Part shown: piece by piece, positions 5,201-7,331 of the stretch
How positions within the stretch are numbered: the stretch's first letter is position 1
How the letters are laid out: every line of letters starts with the position of its first letter
Origin: Verrucomicrobiota bacterium
GTDB taxonomy: Bacteria > Verrucomicrobiota > Verrucomicrobiia > Verrucomicrobiales > Akkermansiaceae
DNA: 7,331 nucleotides
Assembly (NCBI GenBank): GCA_009885905.1
Contig: VFJU01000046.1
Location: forward strand, 1 to 7,331
Reading direction: 5' to 3'
Made by a program: the position numbers and the translations under genes
The notes under the pieces: model-generated
Seen by the model: only the letters and a program-made list of their open reading frames with translations
What the model was told of the DNA's origin: nothing
The model's database searches: none

Positions 5201-5800
5201 ATGACCTTTTCAGAATTCAGATCGATCATCGAAACGTGTCCGGATGGGGTCGTTCTTTTGGAAGGCCGCAGATCCATCTCGGATGGCGATGCGGCGCTTG
5301 CTACGGCTATGTCCAAGATGCTTGCCGGGCTTTTTCCCAAACTGCGTTTCCGATCTGGCAATGCTGAGGGCACTGACCAAGCGTTCAGCGAGGGGGTCGC
5401 TCAAGTTGCGCAGGGGCGACTTCAAGTGGTGGCGCCGTACGCGAGTCACCGAAAGAGCAAGCGCTACGCCGATGCGATTTATGATTCTCCGGAGTCTCTA
5501 ACGAAAATTCAGGATGACGAGGTCGCCTACAAGACGGCCAAGGCCAGTCCTAAAAACAAGGGGATGATCGAAAAACGCCACAAGCAGGGCGCACTTTTGG
5601 CCAAGGCCGCTTATCTGATTAGAGACACGATGAAGGTGACGGGTCACTCGGAACAATTTCCAAAGCCGATCTTTGCCTTATTTTACGTCGACATGGAAGA
5701 CTCCATGGCCGGAGGAACGGGTCACACGATCCGTGTTTGTCAGCAAGAGGGCGTTCCGTATGCATTCCAAGATTCATGGCAAACGTGGTTGCATGAGTGA
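5201..5800 (+). CDS. SLOG-like Rossmann-fold protein of unknown function
   Basis: This is a 199-residue, soluble-looking protein with no signal peptide or membrane helix. It shows the layout of the SLOG superfamily (DprA/SMF, LOG and YspA-like proteins), a Rossmann-type fold that binds nucleotide-derived ligands. A first strand ends in VVLLEGRR (residues 17-24). RSGNAEGTDQAFSEGV (51-66) matches the S-G-x-A-x-G-x-D loop and helix. VVAPY (76-80) follows, then a charged helical insert (about 82-135). IFALFYVD (157-164) is a late strand, and GGTGHTIRVCQQEGVPY (171-187) is the glycine-rich loop followed by helix and strand typical of the YspA/DUF2493 branch. The family assignment is by motif likeness, and no substrate can be given. 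Relatives include cytokinin-activating LOG phosphoribohydrolases and the DNA-uptake protein DprA, but this one lacks an obvious LOG PGGxGTxxE motif. It lies between the tRNA-Thr terminator and trmD, apparently as its own unit. Confidence 0.72.
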   Translation: MTFSEFRSIIETCPDGVVLLEGRRSISDGDAALATAMSKMLAGLFPKLRFRSGNAEGTDQAFSEGVAQVAQGRLQVVAPYASHRKSKRYADAIYDSPESLTKIQDDEVAYKTAKASPKNKGMIEKRHKQGALLAKAAYLIRDTMKVTGHSEQFPKPIFALFYVDMEDSMAGGTGHTIRVCQQEGVPYAFQDSWQTWLHE

Positions 5801-5861
5801 GTTTCCGCCTGCTTGATTGTCTTCAATTTGACACTTTTTAACGATCCACGAATCAACAGGG

Positions 5862-5890
5862 TTGAGGTCTGGCCGTGGCTTGGATAGATT
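5862..5890 (+). promoter_or_regulatory. Candidate promoter of trmD
   Basis: TTGAGG (5862-5867) and TAGATT (5885-5890) are exactly 17 bp apart, and each matches the sigma70 consensus at four of six positions. The expected transcription start is about 5897, the A of the trmD ATG. A perfect TTGACA also occurs at 5828-5833, but it has only a poor -10 (AATCAA) downstream. Confidence 0.42.
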
Positions 5891-5896
5891 TGCGTC

Positions 5897-6640
5897 ATGC
5901 GGATTGACATCGTCACCTTGTTTCCCGAGATCGCGCTGGGGCCCTTGAGCGACTCGATCATCCAGCGGGCCCGTGCCGCTGGGGTTGTGGAGGTGGTGGG
6001 GCATCAGTTGCGGGATTGGTCGGAGGACAAGCATCGGCGGGTTGACGACACGCCGTGCGGAGGCGGGCAGGGGATGTTGCTGAAGCCGGAGCCGCTGTTC
6101 GCCGCGGTGGAAGCGCTGCGTGGTCCGCAGACGCATGTGATTTTAATGACGCCTCAGGGCAAACCTCTCAAGCAAGCCGTGGCGCGGGATCTTGCGAGTT
6201 TTGATCATTTGTTGATCCTCTGCGGTCACTACGAAGGTGTCGACCACCGCGTGATCGAGGCGTTGGTGGACGAGGAAATCTCCATAGGTGACTACATTTT
6301 AACCAACGGCGCATTGGCGGCAGCGGTCCTATGTGACGCGGTGATCCGCCTTCTACCAGGTGCACTGGGTGACGAGCGCTCATCGGTTGACGAGTCGTTT
6401 TCTGATGCGGCGCGTCTCGAAGCCCCCGCCTACACTCGACCCATTGATTTTCGTGGTATGAAAGTGCCGGAGGTTTTGACTTCGGGTCACCATGGCAACA
6501 TCGTCGCATGGAAAGATGCCCAGTCGGAGCAGCGGACGCAGGAAAATCGCCCAGATTTGTTCTCCTCTGCCCGCTCAGTCGTTAAAATTGGCAAGGGTGA
6601 GAGAATTTTATTTGCTGAATCAGAAATTCTGCCAGAGTGA
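5897..6640 (+). CDS. trmD: tRNA (guanine37-N1)-methyltransferase
   Basis: TrmD transfers a methyl group from S-adenosylmethionine to N1 of G37 next to the anticodon of certain tRNAs, including Leu, Pro and Arg species. This prevents +1 frameshifting. It is a SPOUT-class, trefoil-knot dimer. Seen in order: MRIDIVTLFPE (residues 1-11), DDTPCGGGQGMLLKPEPLF (50-68), ILCGHYEGVDHR (107-118) and SIGDYILTNGA (129-139), the last two forming the knot that binds SAM. RLLPG (151-155) has the conserved Arg151. DESFSD (165-170) is the mobile catalytic loop, where the residue matching H. influenzae Asp169 appears to be Glu166. EAPAYTRP (175-182) and VLTSGHHGNI (193-202) complete the pattern. LTNGA replaces the more usual LTGGE. 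The 247-residue length is normal. The common rpsP-rimM-trmD-rplS arrangement is absent; instead an acetyltransferase gene overlaps its stop. A candidate promoter lies just upstream. Confidence 0.97.
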   Translation: MRIDIVTLFPEIALGPLSDSIIQRARAAGVVEVVGHQLRDWSEDKHRRVDDTPCGGGQGMLLKPEPLFAAVEALRGPQTHVILMTPQGKPLKQAVARDLASFDHLLILCGHYEGVDHRVIEALVDEEISIGDYILTNGALAAAVLCDAVIRLLPGALGDERSSVDESFSDAARLEAPAYTRPIDFRGMKVPEVLTSGHHGNIVAWKDAQSEQRTQENRPDLFSSARSVVKIGKGERILFAESEILPE

Positions 6641-7140
6641 TCGGTGTGAACACGAGTGGACAAATGGCAAAGCAAGTTTTGAAGGGAGACAGTCCGAGAG
6701 TCGAGCCGGCCACCATAGAGGATTTGCCCGCATTGACGGAGTTAGTGATGAATCTCTTTGAGGTGTCTGGCGATTTCTCGGCGGACCGCGCAGTGCAAGA
6801 GCGCGGCTTGCAACTGATCCTGGAGCAGCCCAATCGGGGGAGGATTTTTGTGGTTCGCAACGACGACCAAATTTTCGGAATGGTGAATTTGTTGTTCACG
6901 ATTTCCACCGCTTGTGGTGGATTTGTCGTTTTGTTGGAGGACGTGGTGATTCACCCCGCCCATCGCGGACAAGGGTTTGGCACTTTGCTGCTTGAGCACG
7001 TGGCCGAATTCGCCAAGAACAAGCAATTCAAGCGGATCACTTTACTGACCGACCGGATCAGCGCGGAGTCACAGGAATTTTTTAAAAAACGTGGCTTCGA
7101 GTATTCCAACATGATCCCGATGCGGAAAATCATTGGCTAA
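6637..7140 (+). CDS. GNAT-family N-acetyltransferase
   Basis: This is an acetyl-CoA-dependent acetyltransferase of the GNAT superfamily; the acceptor is unknown. Motif A is clear: LLEDVVIHPAHRGQGFGTLLLEHV (residues 99-122), with the R-G-Q-G-F-G pyrophosphate-binding loop. Motif B follows as RITLLTDR (133-140) and ESQEFFKKRGFEYSNMIPMRK (144-164), the FYxKxGF-type segment. The N-terminal strand and helix (VEPATIEDLPALTELVMNLFEV) are also typical of the family. Two starts are possible. The GTG at 6637 gives 167 residues and a 4-bp GTGA overlap with the trmD stop, implying coupled translation. The ATG at 6664 gives 158 residues and begins just before the domain. Neither has a clear Shine-Dalgarno sequence. 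The overlap with trmD suggests co-transcription but does not show a role in tRNA acetylation; similar single-domain GNATs acetylate proteins, amines or small molecules. Confidence 0.88.
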   Translation: MIGVNTSGQMAKQVLKGDSPRVEPATIEDLPALTELVMNLFEVSGDFSADRAVQERGLQLILEQPNRGRIFVVRNDDQIFGMVNLLFTISTACGGFVVLLEDVVIHPAHRGQGFGTLLLEHVAEFAKNKQFKRITLLTDRISAESQEFFKKRGFEYSNMIPMRKIIG

Positions 7141-7331
7141 TTAAGGTTTGTAGAGGGATTTCTACCTCGGTTTACGCATTCGTTCGATGAGTGCTACATT
7201 TTTTGTGTCGGATCACGCGTATCGCGCCAACCACCTTTCTCGGCTTCTTTTTTGCTGGCCTGGCGGTGTCATTTTCCTTGGCGCAATGAGGGAATCGGAA
7301 TTTTTTTTAAAATTAATAGGTTGCCAAATTC
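7141..7331. other. Right-edge stretch without a supported gene
   Basis: No convincing gene or terminator is visible in these 191 bases. On the plus strand, an ATG at 7187 opens a frame of 48 codons that runs off the window and has no recognisable motif. A GTG at 7191 opens a 32-codon frame ending in TGA at 7287-7289. Its product ends in a hydrophobic run (FLGFFFAGLAVSFSLAQ) after two arginines, like a signal peptide or a tiny membrane protein. On the minus strand only short frames end here. The A/T-rich end (7300-7320) could be promoter or leader DNA of the next gene. Confidence 0.4.

Noticed and set aside
5774..6509. Long minus-strand frames opposite trmD (120 and 113 codons)
   Set aside because: They are proline/arginine-rich antisense shadows produced by the GC-rich trmD codons, with no motifs.
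7272..7311. TTCC...GGAA followed by a T-run near the right edge, as a terminator for the GNAT gene
   Set aside because: Only four pairs around a long loop; far weaker than the three convincing terminators in this window.
1..7331. Mobile elements, CRISPR arrays, toxin-antitoxin or defence islands
   Set aside because: I saw no transposase, integrase, direct-repeat array, attachment-site duplication beside the tRNA-Thr, or paired small toxin/antitoxin genes.

Overview
The window is a compact, ordinary-looking stretch of bacterial chromosome with GC content around 50% by eye. It carries ten recognisable protein genes, one partial at the left edge, plus one tRNA gene. There are no signs of phage, insertion sequences, CRISPR or plasmid functions. 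The organism is most likely a member of the Verrucomicrobiota or a neighbouring PVC-type lineage. That is an inference from the short AP2-like protein, the lysine-rich variant HU protein, the style of the QueF, PanC and TrmD sequences, and the near absence of Shine-Dalgarno sequences. No rRNA is present to prove it.

Left part (1-1040): panC (pantothenate synthetase) runs leftward and leaves the window a few codons before its expected end. It is followed by about 240 bp of AT-rich intergenic DNA with an imperfect CTAG-rich dyad. Middle left (1041-1838): two small, separately terminated DNA-binding-type genes lie here. The first encodes an AP2-like protein and ends in a very long intrinsic terminator. 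The second encodes an HU-family nucleoid protein, with a consensus-like promoter that ends only a few bases before its ATG, and has its own terminator.

Centre (1886-4966): a rightward cluster queF-queC-queD-folE2-aat. FolE2 makes dihydroneopterin triphosphate from GTP, and QueD turns this into 6-carboxytetrahydropterin. The next enzyme, QueE, is not in the window. QueC makes preQ0 and QueF reduces it to preQ1, the precursor of queuosine in tRNA. Aat, last in the row, is the Leu/Phe-tRNA-protein transferase of the N-degron pathway. A tRNA-Thr(UGU) gene with encoded CCA and an intrinsic terminator follows.

Right part (5201-7331): a SLOG-like (DprA/LOG-related Rossmann) protein of unknown function, then trmD (tRNA m1G37 methyltransferase) away from its usual rpsP-rimM-rplS partners, then a GNAT acetyltransferase whose GTG start overlaps the trmD stop. 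The last 190 bp hold no gene I can support firmly. The theme is tRNA modification and translation. The most interesting points are the lack of ribosome-binding sites at every start, two promoters placed as if for leaderless mRNAs, the missing queE, and two small uncharacterised proteins (AP2-like and SLOG-like). I did not find a convincing undescribed multi-gene system.
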